Positions 14,050-27,196 of a stretch of 64,000 nt of DNA are shown piece after piece. A program made the position numbers and the translations under genes. The stretch lies in NCBI RefSeq assembly GCF_043641665.1, contig NC_092184.1, forward strand, positions 3,331,608 to 3,395,607, read 5' to 3'. The notes beneath the pieces are model-generated. The model was not told the DNA's origin. It searched no databases and worked only from the letters and a program-made list of their open reading frames with translations. Numbering within the stretch: the stretch's first letter is position 1; every line of letters begins with the position of its first letter. The DNA comes from Enoplosus armatus. Lineage: Eukaryota > Chordata > Actinopteri > Centrarchiformes > Enoplosidae.

Positions 14050-14820
14050 GTTTGTGTATGTTTGGCTTTTGGATTAGGTAAGACTGAAGAGCTCCTTCTA
14101 CTGGCAGTGATGCCCCTGATGCTGCATTCACAAGCCATGGGAATGTCGGGAAGTGGTACACTTCTCTCTTCAAATAGCCTTACGTTGGTTTAGTGCTACA
14201 AACAAAGGCAGTTAACAAGCCTCCGATGCTCCAAACTGGGTTTTTTTTTATTAAGAGACAACAATACAAGAGAAACACACACACAAATAAACGTGAATTT
14301 AAAAACAAGACGTGAAAAATAACATTAGATACGAATTACGAATTAATTATTGTGTGGAAAAACTGGGAAACAATCCACATCTCAGTATAATAATAACTTA
14401 TAATAACTATGAACAAATGTAATGCATTAATGTATCTCACTCAAAGTTATTACCAGCCCTCAGTTATGATAACACATCTTTCAATATGTTTGTAGGGGCA
14501 GTAACATTAAAAACATAATGTCAGATGAAACCGTCGTTAGCCGGTTTTGTTAGCTTTGGACAGAGCCAGGCTAGCTGTTTCCCCACTGCTTCCAGTCTTT
14601 ATGCTATGCTAAGCTAACCGCCTGCTAGCTATAGCTTCACATTTAGCGTACAACGCTGATCGTGCCATCTTGATCACTTCAAATGAATTCAAAAGCAATG
14701 TCACTTCCTGCTTATTGCACATTCCTGAAGATCCTTATATGACTATTTCCTGGAACACACAGCATTGCACTGTACTGTAAGTACTCCAGTGTTCAATCTT
14801 ATGATCCTGATTGTGACAAG

Positions 14821-14822
<2 letters not shown>

Positions 14823-14854
<32 letters not shown>
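14823..14854. repeat. (AT)n microsatellite
   Basis: A pure AT dinucleotide run of about 32 bp in the sorl1-tex12 intergenic DNA. Confidence 0.95.
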
Positions 14855-14856
<2 letters not shown>

Positions 14857-15277
14857 TATGTGTACAGTTAAACGCAATGTAGCTGCTCAACAGTAACACC
14901 CAGACACATTTCTCTACATTGTCTCCACTTGGAAATCAGTTCAGTCTACCTTATTTTCATTGATTGTTTTCTTCAGGGATTGCATTTGTAAACACCCTCT
15001 AAGAATTTTATTCTTTCCAGCAAAACCTTTGAATTAGTTGGATATTGATTGGACTCCCACTTCCATAGGAAAACAAAGTTGGTCTGTGTTACAGTCCTGG
15101 ACGAGGTTTCTTTATGGTTTAACAAGTGGCTTTGTGAAAGGCTTGCTCCTAAATTAGGCTTGGGTCTTAACTATGCAGTTTAGAAACTGCAGTGACCTTG
15201 ACACACTCAAGGCTGATATGGATTATCTATTTGGTTGTTTCCAGTGAATCAAGACCGCATCAGTCTTTAATCAGAAT

Positions 15278-15790
15278 CGGAATCAGAAATACTTTATTGA
15301 TCCCCGGGGGGGGGGGGGGGATTGTACAGTACCGGTGCTCTCAAGCGTAGAAAGCAGCATAAATTTAGAAATAAAAGTATGTACAAAATATAAAATAAGA
15401 AATAGAAAATACAAAATATACACATTTACAATATTTAAGTGAAAAATAAAAGTAAAAATATATACAACAGCAATGTATATGTGTGTCTTTATATATGTAT
15501 AGAATAAGTAAGTAATAGTGAGGTAGTATATGTAGAGGCAGGTCCAGATTTCCAGTCTGTTTCGTCTGACTGTCAGTGACACTCGGAGGGAGGGGTTGAA
15601 CAGTTTGATGGCCACAGGCAGGAATGATTTCCTGTGGCGCTCAGTCGTACATTTGTGAGGAATGAGTCTCCCACATGAAGCTGCTCTTTCGCCTGACCAG
15701 TACGTCAAGGAGAGGACGTGAGACGTTGTCCAAGATGACCCGCAGCTTGGACAGCATCCTCGGTTCCCAACCACAGACCTTTTTCACAGC
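15278..15790 (-). mobile_element. Rex1/CR1-like LINE, truncated 3' end
   Basis: Read on the minus strand, broken frames carry the C-terminal pattern of a non-LTR reverse-transcriptase ORF: RMLSKLRVILDN, then CTTERHRKSFLPVAIKLFN, as in fish Rex1-type elements. The copy ends with a tail containing GATCAATAAAGTA and GATTCTGATT repeats at 15278-15300, the usual 3' end of this class, next to a 15-G run. It is 5'-truncated and frameshifted between the two motif blocks (frames at 15641-15823 and 15283-15774), so it is dead. A second fragment of the same class lies at 30862-31275. Confidence 0.7.
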
Positions 15791-18699
15791 AGGTGTAATT
15801 ATCAACATTATATATGACTGCACTTCATTTAGGTGAGCTAGTTCCAGGGTGCTGGGTGCTGGCTTACTAGGACACTTAATGGAACTGAGCCATTGTTAAA
15901 GAAATGAGTTTGGCTTGTGCTTCTCCTGCTGGGACAAGTCAAAATATCTGCTGTGAAAAAGATAAATATATAAATAAATGGGCTCAAATGTAGCCAAATT
16001 CTGCAGCTTTCCTCTGAGAGTTTGATAATGTACACACGTTTTGCGGAAATTATACCTTTCAATTATTACATGCAGCAGAAGGGAGCAAATATTACCCAAG
16101 AGGGGACAGAACCAAAAGAAACGTAACAATAGAATCAGGTAAGTACACCTTTTCCAAGTGACGTATTTAAACTAACCTTTGTAACTTAGTGTTACTTAGT
16201 TTTCAGCAGTAATTGCCTACATAGTTTCAGCCACAACATAATAAAGTAACAAGGATCGACCAAGTCAGCATCTAATTTCAGTACAATTCTACTCATAAGC
16301 TGTTATTGGTGTGATTGATTTTCCTGATGGATTAAGATAAACTGAAAATAACCCTAACTCTCAGCCATTGTTACCAAGCTAACATGACAGCAGACCTGCT
16401 AGTGTGCGAATGTATGGATGTTAACAGTTTCACGCCTGCCAATGAGAGCAGGTGGCCAGCTTTTTACTTGTTCCCACTGACCTATTGGGTATGTAACAGC
16501 TGGAAACACAACTGACTACACAACTAACCATCTGCTAGGTCATACTGTATTTCCAGTGTAAAAACAACATTGCACCCTATTGCAAGATTAGCACTTCTAA
16601 GTATTTACACATGAGCCAAATTCTGGTATTTGTGTCCCCTTAACTCCCGTAAATCCAAATATAGTCCCATATAAAAGAATAAATGTCCACGTTCTTAAAA
16701 GGAACAGAAAAAGAATTAGGATTGGTCCCTTATTCCTTGTTAGTGCGCTTTCAATGTCAGAGATTGGGGCCAAAATACCCAAAAATCACATTCCAAAGTT
16801 CATCTGAAGCTAACGTGAGGCTTCAGTAGTCAAATAAAGTGGGTATCCTGCAAAGTTAAAGTCGGTTTAGTACAAAATCCCTTCTCTGTGTCTCTGTCTC
16901 TGACTCTGCTTTAGATGAAGTTTTGAATATACCTCCATCGCTTACAATGAAAGTGCATTAGGAAGGGATCTCTTCATGGCCAGTGTGAACAGGAGGAAAG
17001 AAAGACTTTTAAAAAAACCTTAACTTAATGTGAAGTATGGCTCCGAGATACTCAGTTAAGTAGTCCCTGAAACACAGTTGGCCCGGTCTCCCTTTTTACT
17101 ACTGTATTTACTACTGTTCAAGCTCTATCTATTTTAAGACACTGGTTTGTTTAATGTGGCATACATGTTAAGCTCCTTGTATTTGAAAGTTTACGCAACG
17201 AACATGATCCTTTTTCAGTGAGTCACTTTAATTGCAAGTCATTAATGCAAACCTCTAATCTAAATGCGTCTGTGGAGGTACCGTACCTTTCTGTTTACTG
17301 TATTTTATTCTTTTATCAAAAGTTGGATGGCATGTCCTTGACCACTTGTAAACGTGCTCTCTTTGGTTTGTTGCTGCTGTATGGTTTTATTTGACACACT
17401 GAAATAATCCACTTAGCGGCCACCGGGCAGCAGCATTGATCTGCAGTTAAACCCACCACCTTAGCAGCTTCATCCGATATCCACTTTACTCACAGTGTAG
17501 TTATAATCTTCCTCTCTATAATCCCATTGATTTAATCCACCCAGGCTGCATGAAGGGATTTGAAGACGCCGCATGTCCATGACAGGCAGGTCGTGTTAGT
17601 CTCATTAAAAGAGACATTTTTCATGTACCAAAAAACATCTTAATCCACTTCAGGGAGTGGAGCTGTTACTTTTAGAGCTGCTCAGGACCTGAATAATTGG
17701 TTGGTAGCTTTGAAAAGAGAGTATAAAATAACGTTGAGTTTGAGCTAGGCCTAGGCACTGCTTACTATGACAGTGTATTGCAGCCACCATGACAAAACAA
17801 AAAAAAAGTTTGCTTAGTTTCTCATTATAACGATATGATATACCGCTATGAACACTTCATATTATTCAGGTTATTATGACATAGTTTTCTGTTATTACCA
17901 GATAGCAAATGATTCAGTTTTTTTTTTTTACAAGAAACCTTTCTTGTTGTAACAACATCACTTTATTCTGTTATGTCACAAAACCCCCCAAACCCCTAAT
18001 TAGTTTCCTCTGGAGGGGTGTTTAACAGTGGATGAAAGTAAGAACAGGAACAGAGGAACTCAAACCAGCAGAGAAGCTACAAAAGTGCTGAAAGCTGCAG
18101 ATAAATATTATCTCAAAAGAAAATCATAATAATACTAAATGAGTAAAACGGCACTGCTTCTCTCTCATTGCCTACACATCCACAAGTCAGTCAGGGGTTT
18201 ACTGGGGTTTGTTTCTGGTCCTCTCGGCGTTATCCACGCCTGGTACATACGAGGGACATGATGCAGCTTGGACGACATGACTTTGTATTATTCAGTCGCA
18301 GGCCAACACCAGGTGGAAGCTGTTAAAAGTCAGATATTGATATTACATATTGAAAATTGAAATAAAGTTTACACGCTACAGCTAAGAGCAAAATGCGCTC
18401 TGTGGTATGTGCGATGACCTTTCTTACAAAAGTGAAATGAATGCGTTTTGTAATGTTTGGTAGTTATTCTTCACCACGTTTTCGCGTGTAAATAGAAATA
18501 TCCTCACCTACCTCTTGAATTAACTTGCCGCCTGAAGTTTACGAGGAGCCTTGAAAGTAGCATTTTTGCCGGACACGCGCTAGTGCCCGACCGTTATCTT
18601 GACTTTACGTTAAAAGGTTAAAACTGACAGTCACCCCCCCCCTCAGCTGATGGTCCACACACACACACACACACACCAGCGAGGAAGTTACCGGTAGTC

Positions 18700-18852
18700 A
18701 CTGTCATATTCGCATAAATTAGCCAAATATTCAACTCTTGACCACTGACCTAGCATGCCTTGTCAGTAGAGGTTGGCTGTCGCTGCAGGGAAATCCCTAA
18801 CTAGCTAAAACTAGCTAATTGCCGTCAGTTACGTTAATATATTAACTAGCAG
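18700..18852 (+). other. tex12: Putative tex12 non-coding first exon (3' boundary at 18852)
   Basis: A strong donor, GCAG|GTAAGG, sits at 18852/18853, and an acceptor (CATTTGCAG) lies at 19154, 17 bp before the tex12 start codon. Together they suggest a 5' untranslated exon spliced over an intron of about 300 bp. The 5' boundary given here is arbitrary. No transcript evidence is available. Confidence 0.35.
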
Positions 18853-19171
18853 GTAAGGAAGGTTAGCTTAACGTCACCTGCTAACTTAATGTGTTGTTTT
18901 AGCTTTGTGTTAGCTAGTTAGCCCAGAACTAACTACCTGCATTAATGCTGAGTTGACTAATTGAATGGAGGTAAAGGTGGTTTGATAACATTACTGTATA
19001 TTCAGCTAACTCATGTCAAACCTAGCTTTATATTATTAACATTAAGACATATGAGAAACAAAACATATGAGTATAGAATACGCTATATGGGCCTATTTTA
19101 GCTGAAACTATACCGAAGCAGTTATTCAGTTGTCTAATTTAATGTCACATTTGCAGTAACAGCATGTCGCA

Positions 19172-20726
19172 ATGAAAGAAGCAACACCAATGGCAGGAAA
19201 ACTGATTCCACCGACATTAATCAAGAGGGCAGTGAACGGCAACACAGGCCCCAAACAGACAACATCCGGAGAGGTAAGAATAGCGGCGGGTAGCCTCCCA
19301 GCAGGAGCCTAGTCCATCATTTACAAGAAAAATATGTTTTTCAAAGAGCAAGTGCCAGAGTCCCTCCAATTGAGTATTTTAAGTCAAGTTAAGTAAAAAG
19401 TAAATGTACAATGATATGGTTAAAGGAGAGTTTGTGCTGCAAATGGTACAGAACTTTTACAGCCTTTGTATTATTGAGATTTCACTTGTTGTCAGATAAA
19501 TCTACTTTTCAACGTGTAAATAATGTTTTAGTGCAATCTGTCTTTCCCCCCATTGTAATAGATGGAACATACACCTGCAAATCAAGACAGATCTCCCTCC
19601 AAGCCGTCCACTTTGGGGTCAGCAGATTTATTCGAGGCTTCAACTGCAAGTATGTGCAACGTCGTACGTAAGTTTTGCTGGAAAATTGCGTTTCAGACTT
19701 AAAAAAAAGATACAGTGCTGTAAGGCTTTGTTCAGGCATTATTTCTTCTCAAAACAGTTAATGCCAAAACAAATGAAAGCAGCAGCAAACAAACACTTTC
19801 ACTCTGCTAACAACGTGAGCTCACAGCGAGTCAGAATGAAGTGAACCCTCAACTAAGAGAGAAGTTCAAAGTGTCCCGTACACAGTGTTGTTCAGTCACA
19901 TGAATAAAATATTGGAAAATGATGAACTGAAATCAAATTGCAATTTAGTTTTTGCCATCGAGGGGGAAATCTGCAGCATCCCTCCTTTTTGTTTTGCTCT
20001 TTGGCACAGGTAGCAGTCGAGAGGTCAGCACGCTGATGTCAAAATTTGCTGAAGTGTTAAGGTAGGTGATATTTAAACAGCTAGATTACACTTTGCAAAG
20101 TTTCCATCCGTAGTTGCTTGATATACTCTTGAGTTGTGAGCTTTCCAAATGATGCCAATGAAACATTAAGGAAGTGCAGGAAAATGCACGCCTATTCTAC
20201 TTTAGTCAAGTTTCTTTCAGTTGTCCTACAGGATTCCTCTGAAACAAGTGATCTCAAAGCAAGGCTCACCTTTGCTTGCTAACATTGTATGCTAACATGC
20301 TAAATGTTCACGTGTGAGCATGTTAATCACATGAATACGCAATTCTTCACGTGGTTTAGCCTTGTGATTGTTGCTGCCACAAAATGATTTGCTTCACACT
20401 TGACGTGTGTTTGTCACTGAGACCACCCAAGGGCTCAGTGACAATGATCTTCAGCATTGCGCGGACAAGGTGTCAATATTTTTGATACTTTTCATCGCAC
20501 AATTTTTAATCGATTAAGCACTGACACACGTCATACCGTCACAGTCGCACTACTAATGTCAGTATTCATGCTTTGCTGCAGTGAGAGAGCTGCGGCAGAT
20601 ACCTCGCAGATGAAGGAGCTGCAGGGCGTTTTGACAGAAACTCAAAACCTCAAGTCTTGCCTAAAAGAGAAGAAAGCCCACCTGAGAGAAACATTGGCTC
20701 TAATTTCTGATAAACTGCAGGGTTAA
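19172..20726 (+). CDS. tex12: Testis-expressed protein 12, synaptonemal complex central element
   Basis: TEX12 is a small coiled-coil protein that pairs with SYCE2 in the central element of the meiotic synaptonemal complex. Four coding exons join in phase: 19172-19273, 19562-19667, 20010-20061 and 20582-20726, giving 134 aa (human 123). The N-terminal half is poorly conserved and Ser/Pro/Thr-rich. The last two exons encode the signature segment: MSKFAEVLSERAAADTSQM matches human STYAKLLSERAAVDASYI, followed by a heptad-type helix ending ALISDKLQG (human VIANTLHR). An upstream ATG at 19164 is followed at once by a stop, so 19172 is taken as the start. A poly(A) signal lies at 20878. The gene is convergent with bco2 and inverted relative to its human position beside BCO2. 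Identification is supported by both motif and synteny. Confidence 0.88.
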
Positions 20727-20877
20727 GTCTGCTGCATGGACGGTCACCTGCGCGATGAAGCAGATCTGTTTATTCTATGGAGGAATGGTTTTCTTTTGTG
20801 AACAGCTTTGTTCATGCACTGCACATGTGCCTTCTGCAGTTCCTGTGTTAACTATTAATAGATTATTTTGACTATGA

Positions 20878-20883
20878 AATAAA
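20878..20883 (+). terminator. tex12: tex12 polyadenylation signal
   Basis: AATAAA lies 152 bp after the tex12 stop codon on the same strand. Confidence 0.6.
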
Positions 20884-21550
20884 CTAATATATGTTAACTG
20901 TTATGAGTTGAGTTATGAGTTTTACTAAAAAGTCATTTTGAATGGGATATTATTTATTCGTCCTCAAATCTCAACACATATCACAATTTCACTTTTGATT
21001 CTTCATACTTTAATCTTGTGATGGAGCCTCAATATAACTGACTAAATGCCATTATTTTAGTACGAAATGAAAGTTCAGTATGCACAAAAGTGTTTATTAC
21101 TGTTTACAAAGAATTAAATTGCCCAATGTTGTCATTGTTGTTAGCTTAGAGAAAGCTTTGTTGTATTCCCATGTTTCTTTCTTGCGTTGTAAATGGTGTT
21201 GAAGCAGACGGCTGGCCAGCAGAGGGCGCAAGCGTGTCACACTCGGATTCCTAAATTGACATTAACAACTACTTTTAAATATTTAGAACTCATAATATAG
21301 TGGAGTTGGTGTTTGATTTATCAGTGACTGAAATGTATAGTTTCTATAGAATGAAATTACTATGCAAAGCATTCCAACTGCATCAATACAATGGCTTTCT
21401 ACAATATTCTACAACGGCTATTGTAGAAATTGTATCTGCGGTTGTGTTGAATAATGTCCACCTTTAGTTTGCTCGGAAAATATTTCTCATGAAAACAATT
21501 ATTTCAACGAGGAAATGAGTGCACATAGACTGGATGTTAAAGTACCTCTT
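20884..21550. other. Convergent intergenic tex12 / bco2
   Basis: About 670 bp between the two facing poly(A) signals. It is AT-rich with no open frame of note and nothing recognised. Confidence 0.5.
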
Positions 21551-21556
21551 TTTATT
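21551..21556 (-). terminator. bco2: bco2 polyadenylation signal (candidate)
   Basis: TTTATT on the plus strand reads AATAAA on the minus strand, about 675 bp after the bco2 stop. It implies a 3' untranslated region with T-rich and C-run tracts (for example 21854-21865). Confidence 0.45.
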
Positions 21557-22228
21557 TTGAGAGTATTCACAGTTTTTCAGTAGTGTATTTCAAAATGTAC
21601 ATTTCCATGTAGTCATACAATAGTCATTCATTAAATTAACAGAGCTCTCTGCAACATGCGGGCCCTGTGCCAAAGCGTGCGTTTGCTTATCAGTTTTATC
21701 AGTTTCTGGTCCTAGGATGCCATAAAAAGAGTCTTCGCTGAACTTGATCTGAACCTGTACATTTTCTGTCGCGTAAAAATGGTTATTGCAATCACAGTGT
21801 GTGTATAGAATAGCAGGAATTGCATTTGAAAAAAAACACAGAAATTGTCTGCTCCCCCCCCCCCCTACAGTCCTTATCTTAAAATGTAAATGTACTTGAA
21901 TTAAAATATTCAAAACAATGGCTTACATAGAAAAACAAACAAACAAACAATTTATGGCAAGATGTGACTTCAAAATGTTTCTAACACAGTACAACATCAA
22001 TATAACATCAACAATATCAATAAATGTGAATTTTTTTTTTATTTTTTTTTTTCATTTTTGCTAAGAAATCCAAGAAAACGAAAACTGACTATCTGTGGAA
22101 TGACCTCTAAATTTGCGCGTGTGACGAGACAAACGAAGCAGACAATATTTACATTGTGTATAACTTCTGCCACGACTTCTATCTATCCATGTGCCGTCAG
22201 AGGTGTCATTTATTTCCTCCTCACGCGT

Positions 22229-25200
22229 CTATGCCGTGGCATTGAACATCCCGTGGAAACCGTAGGGGATGTTGACAGGCACCGCAGCCCTGCCCAGCTC
22301 CTCGAACGTTTTGGCATCTAAAACCAGGAGGAACGTACTCTTGTCCTGGAAGGAGATGACAGGGAAAAAATACTTAGTGTTTAAAGCTTTCCAGAAGTTA
22401 CGGAGATGAGAAGTTTATTGAACAAATTTTGCACACACAACACTTGACATATTTAAGCACCAAAATGTGCTTTGGTAAACTTAAAGGCACACTCTTTAGT
22501 TTTGGTATAGCACCTCCAAATCAAATAACCACTGCTGATGTTTTGAGAATCGACTGTGATTGTGTGATTGTGAAATTTGGGGATTTGGAGCCTCTAGCTA
22601 AATCATGACGTGTATCAAAACGAAAAAGGTACTGTGATCTGTAGTGTGTTTAAAAGCAAGTGGAGAAGTGTCATGTTGTTGACATCACAAAATGAGAAAT
22701 TGATTTCCTTTGTCTGATGTGCAGTCCCTTGTCCTGAAAAACCTTTGACTGACCTTATTCGGAGTGATGACCACCGACAAGACAACACCATCGTCCTCCT
22801 CTGTGGCATTAGGAGAAGGTACGAAGACTGGTTCGGAGGGATAAAGACCAGGTTGTTCCCACACCTGTGAGAAAATACAGTTGTTACTCATGAGTTCAAG
22901 TTTGCCGCAGTCTTGCTGTTATCATAGTTGACTTTTCTTCAAATCTTAAGGAACATTTTTTCATGCAAATTGCCATCGTTCACACCTGAAAATGATTGAT
23001 TTTTGTTGCACTGGTTGTTCTTTGACTTGAGGTTAGAATTGACTTCCCTTTTATTTGCTACAATATTACAGCACAACACACATTTAAGGCTACGTGCGTC
23101 ACTAAATGAAGTTGCTCGTGCCGTGCCGTAACAGCTGGAAACAAATTCAAACTCACCTTCATGTGTTTTCCGTGGAGGTCCATCTTGATCAGTGTGTCTC
23201 CTACAAGATGTCTGAAGCCGCAGCCGTAGAAGTAGCGGTAGGAGCGGGTGTTGTACTTGTTGTAGTTGATCTGAGGGAACTCCAGACCTCCGTATTGATG
23301 AAGATCCTCTCCGTGGAGGTCCTCGTGGGTGCAGAAGACCTGCAGAGAGAAAAAAGCAACGTGGGTAATGAGACTCATAAGTCTTATTCCTGTTTGTGGG
23401 TATCAAACATAATTCTAATAGTTGGGATGTTTTACAGAACATTAAGTTAATATAAATACTCTAAAACATTTGAGTTCCTGCATAATACAAAGAAGCAGTG
23501 AACAAATAAAGAAGGTTCAGTTTAAGATACTGTGAAATACTTTATATTATATTTGTAAATGATTATTGATACTTACGTGGAGTATGACAGATGTGAAAAA
23601 GTATGATCAAATTAAAAGCTGTTGAATCATTTAAACGCTATTCAGTCTTCACTTAACTAATGTTCTTTTGTTCTATCACCAGGAATCCACCCCCCCCCCC
23701 CTCCCTTTTTTTCCTACGCTTGACACAAAAATGAGTTTCGCAATTTCCTATGTGTTGATACATGTAGATCATGTTGGCTGCCCACCTTGCTCTTGGCAAT
23801 TCTTATGCAAGACGCTGTGCTGTTGGGCAGGTTGTTCAGGTTCTGTTCGTAGGGTGCATCATGGTCCACATTGAGAGGCAGAACGAAACGACGTGGGAAG
23901 ACTCTGCACAAGGTGTTGTACACCTGATGGGACAAGATGAACATCTTCTCAGCCTCAACGAACCAGCTGTTCAGCTGAACCAAAAGCAACTTAAGCACTC
24001 CACTTCAATGGCACACGTTCGCACGGAAGTCGTGAGACATACAACTTGACCTGATTACCTCATCAAGAGCTTCTCCAGACTTGCGCAGGTTCTGGACGTT
24101 GTAGTTAGTGATTGCCTGGCCGTCATCGGAAGCACACATATCTATGATCAAGAAGCCGCCCTCCTCGTATGCATTGATCTGATGGAAGGTTGACAGCGGC
24201 TTGGCAAGGTACTTGGTGGAGCTTACCTAGAGCACACGCAGGAGGATGAAAGCAACCCGTGTTTGTTTAATGTACAGTTCAAGCAGAGTGAATGGACTAC
24301 ACTATGGTTGCACTCTTTTAGGGAGCTCATGGTAGGTGCTAGGGCCTTACCTTCCCTGTCTGCTTGTGGATCAGGTGGAAGATAGTGTTGAGTTTCGGGT
24401 CCCAGAGAAAGCCGTCACTGATGCTCTTCCCTCTCAGCTTGCCTGTCACGATCTTCAACAGGTCCATCTTGATGGGCTGCTCAATGAACACCACGTAGTT
24501 CTCAGACATTGCTGCAAAGGATCGAGAAGATGACATTAGTTTCTGTTTGACCGGTCCAAATTTTCTCTCCGCATACCAATTCCAGTATCCGCCAATACCT
24601 AGTCCCAATCCGATACCAATGCTTTTATTATTCCGCAATTCGAAATCTGTGTACCTGTCTACATGGTACTCACTGAGATCATTCTAGAGCTGAGACCCTA
24701 CGTTGATTAATCATGCTACCACATTGATGAGATTGACCATATATTGGTCTTGTCTGGCCAATACCTAGTCCACTTAATAAGGTCAATGTATGCGTTGACA
24801 AACGATCCGGAGTATCGGAGCAGTGGATCCTTAGGGGAAACCTTTGCTGACATCTTGGTAGAATACACATGAAGATTGAATCCAACTCCTTTAAACTGAT
24901 CTACAGTCAAGGCTCAAGGGTGAAAGCACCCGCACCTTGATGTGAGTGTGAGAGCTTTTGCTCACCAAAGCTGTGGTAGTAGGATGGTTTGGTCTTGTCC
25001 ACTGAGGGAATAGAGCACAGCACTGTGGCCCCCTCCAGGGTATCCCCATCTGTTGTCTTGGTGGGCGGCACTCGGATGATGTTGTAGTAAGCTCCTGTCG
25101 GCACAGACACCATTAGCTTCTTGCTAAAGGTACACTTTCCTCTTAATATACAGACATCCTATGATGTGCTGTGCCAACAAACTGATTTGAGGGTTTCTGT

Positions 25201-27196
25201 AATACCTTTAGTGGTGTAGGAGTTCCCCATGTTGTACGTCGTTCCATCAGGCTCAGTGTGAGGGTGTGCGGTCGCTCCGTTCACAGCAATGAATTTGCTC
25301 CAGTCCACCTGTTAGGCACAAATGCATGAGCGACTTACACTCACACACACTTTCTATTTTCTGAATGTGTCCAGCAGCTAATCATACAATAAGGAGTGAC
25401 AGTGGCCTGCAAGCCGTTTATGACTTGCCTCAGCTATCATGTGTAAAGCACTCAAGTCAATAAAACTGCTGCACACAGATATGTGTCGGCAGATTTATCA
25501 GCTACAGACAGTGGTGGAGGAAGTATTCAGATCCTTTAAGTAAAGGTACTAACACCACACTGTGAAAAATACTCCACTACAAGTAAAAGTCCTGCATTCA
25601 AAACTGCTTAAGTAAAACTATGTAAGTATTATCAGCAACGTGTACTTAAAGTACTCATTACGCAGAAAAGAAAGGTCAGTGTTTTACTATTAATACATGT
25701 TGTTTCTGGATTAATATTACTGCTGCATTAATGTGTATGTTGCATTTCACTGCCGTAGATGTTTGTTCTACTTTGCATACAGTTGGGTCATCATATGTTT
25801 GTAGCGTCTCTCCCCTAGTTTTCAGCTTTGTGACGATGCATTTTCCAGCTAATCCAAGGGTGTTTTTGTTTTTTGTTTTTTTAAAAAAAAAAAGGTTATT
25901 TAGCTTAATTAAGAAGGAGGAGGGTTTTTTCTTTTCTCAACCCATAAAGGAAAAACTCCATCCTTCAGTTTATCAGAAAAATTCAAATTCAAAATCACCA
26001 AAGTTGGACATACATGGATTTCACTGGACAGGAAGGGAATGAAAAAATTGTAATCCAAAAAGTAACTAGTAACTAAAGCTGTCAGAGAAATGTAGTGCAG
26101 TACAATATTTGCCTCTGAGATGGAGTGGAGTAGAAGTATAAAGTTGCGTGAAAAGGAAATAAGTATTCCACCGCCGACTACAACTACACGTCTTACAACT
26201 TACATTCAACGTCGTGTTACCTTTTTGGTTGTCTCTAGTGTGTCCGGGTCCACCTTGTGCATGACATTGGTTTCCGTGCTGACATAATAATCCCCCTTGT
26301 AGGTCACAAAGCTCACATTGGCATTATCTGTGGGCTCTAAAGGGGAAGAAGAAGAAGAAGAAGATGCCAAAATTATTCTCATGGTCTGTCTTTCACGTAC
26401 TTCCAGGCACATGGAAGTAAGCTGTTTAACTGTTCGAGGCAGTTTGCATTCAGCTTTCATCTTATGCGCTTTGTGAACAGAGTCTGGTGAAGCCTGTCCG
26501 TGCAGTTTGATGAGATACTCACTTGGTAATTCGAATCTTGACAGGAAGCGCTGGAAGAAGTTTTTACAGGGGTCTGGCATGGTGATGGTGCCAAACTCTG
26601 ACACTGTGATGCGGTTGTGCTCCTTGTTGGCCTGGTAACTGTCACTGGATAGGAAGCGGCTTTTGTAAGTCACCTGACCGTTGGATATTTTGAACTGGTG
26701 CAGGAGAGCCATGCCGTCAAACCAGTGGTTGAACCTGATGAGAATGGGGAAACAGGAGAAAGGAGTCAGCTCTGTGATGCAGTGGCCGCAGTAGCTGGAT
26801 CAACACGTTAAGATGCTATACCCACTTGTGGTTCCCAATCTCGAATTTCCCGGGCCCGTTTCTCAAGAAGCTCCCGTTGATCCATTCTGGGATTTTGCCA
26901 GTGATGTTGGTGCTGATGGGCTCGGGGGTGTCCTCCACTGAGCTCACGATCTTCTCAATGCAAGGCAGGCCGTGCACATCAGTGAAGTGGTTGATGTCCT
27001 TCCTGGACTTGGATTTTTTGAGTGCTATGGAAAAAAAGATAGCAGACTTAAGTGCAAACCAGAGTCACATTTGCTACAAATCACACAGGAGGACATTTAA
27101 ATCACTTAACAAATGAACTGAAGGTAAATTGTGCATAGCTGGTAGAATCAAATGTTTACCTCGGGCGTTGCTCTGTTCATGTGTGATGGTGTCCAT
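22229..27196 (-). CDS. bco2: Carotenoid-cleaving dioxygenase, BCO2 type (complete, 12 exons)
   Basis: BCO2 cleaves carotenoids and xanthophylls at the 9',10' double bond using a non-haem Fe(II). Coding exons, 5' to 3': 27160-27196, 26826-27024, 26523-26734, 26221-26336, 25206-25308, 24966-25094, 24351-24511, 24059-24226, 23786-23923, 23157-23339, 22754-22864 and 22229-22345. All junctions are GT-AG and all phases agree, giving 557 aa. The start is in a good context (ACAGCCATGG). Family motifs include [17 protein letters not shown] (about 70-86) and MPDPCKNFF (about 131-139). The four iron-ligand histidines are visible: H203 (TAHPH), H263 (YYHSF), H334 (FHQIN) and H550 (GFHG), in four different exons. 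The N-terminus lacks the presequence of long human BCO2, so it resembles the shorter form. Location beside tex12 and il18 favours BCO2 over BCO1; which teleost paralog it is cannot be decided here. Confidence 0.93.
25509..26180. repeat. Teleost interspersed repeat in bco2 intron
   Basis: The stretch opens with the familiar fish repeat text GGTGGAGGAAGTATTCAGAT and AAAAATACTCCACTACAAGT, and closes with ATGTAGTGCAGTACAATATT and GAGTGGAGTAGAAGTATAAA. The same family appears, in part and in the opposite orientation, at about 52738-52850 and 57600-57700. It has no coding capacity, and I could not define exact ends or a superfamily. It separates bco2 coding exons 4 and 5. Confidence 0.55.

Larger units (their letters stand above)
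14050..18852. other. Divergent intergenic region sorl1 / tex12
   Basis: This region separates the divergent sorl1 (minus) and tex12 (plus) genes. It contains a fish interspersed repeat recognisable by GCTTCCAGTCTTTATGC plus GCTAAGCTAA at about 14560-14680, an (AT)n tract at 14823-14854, a Rex1-like LINE tail at 15278-15790 and a (CA)n tract near 18657-18676. I see no coding exon between 15800 and 18500. The stretch 18480-18850 is richer in CpG and probably holds the tex12 promoter. Confidence 0.5.
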
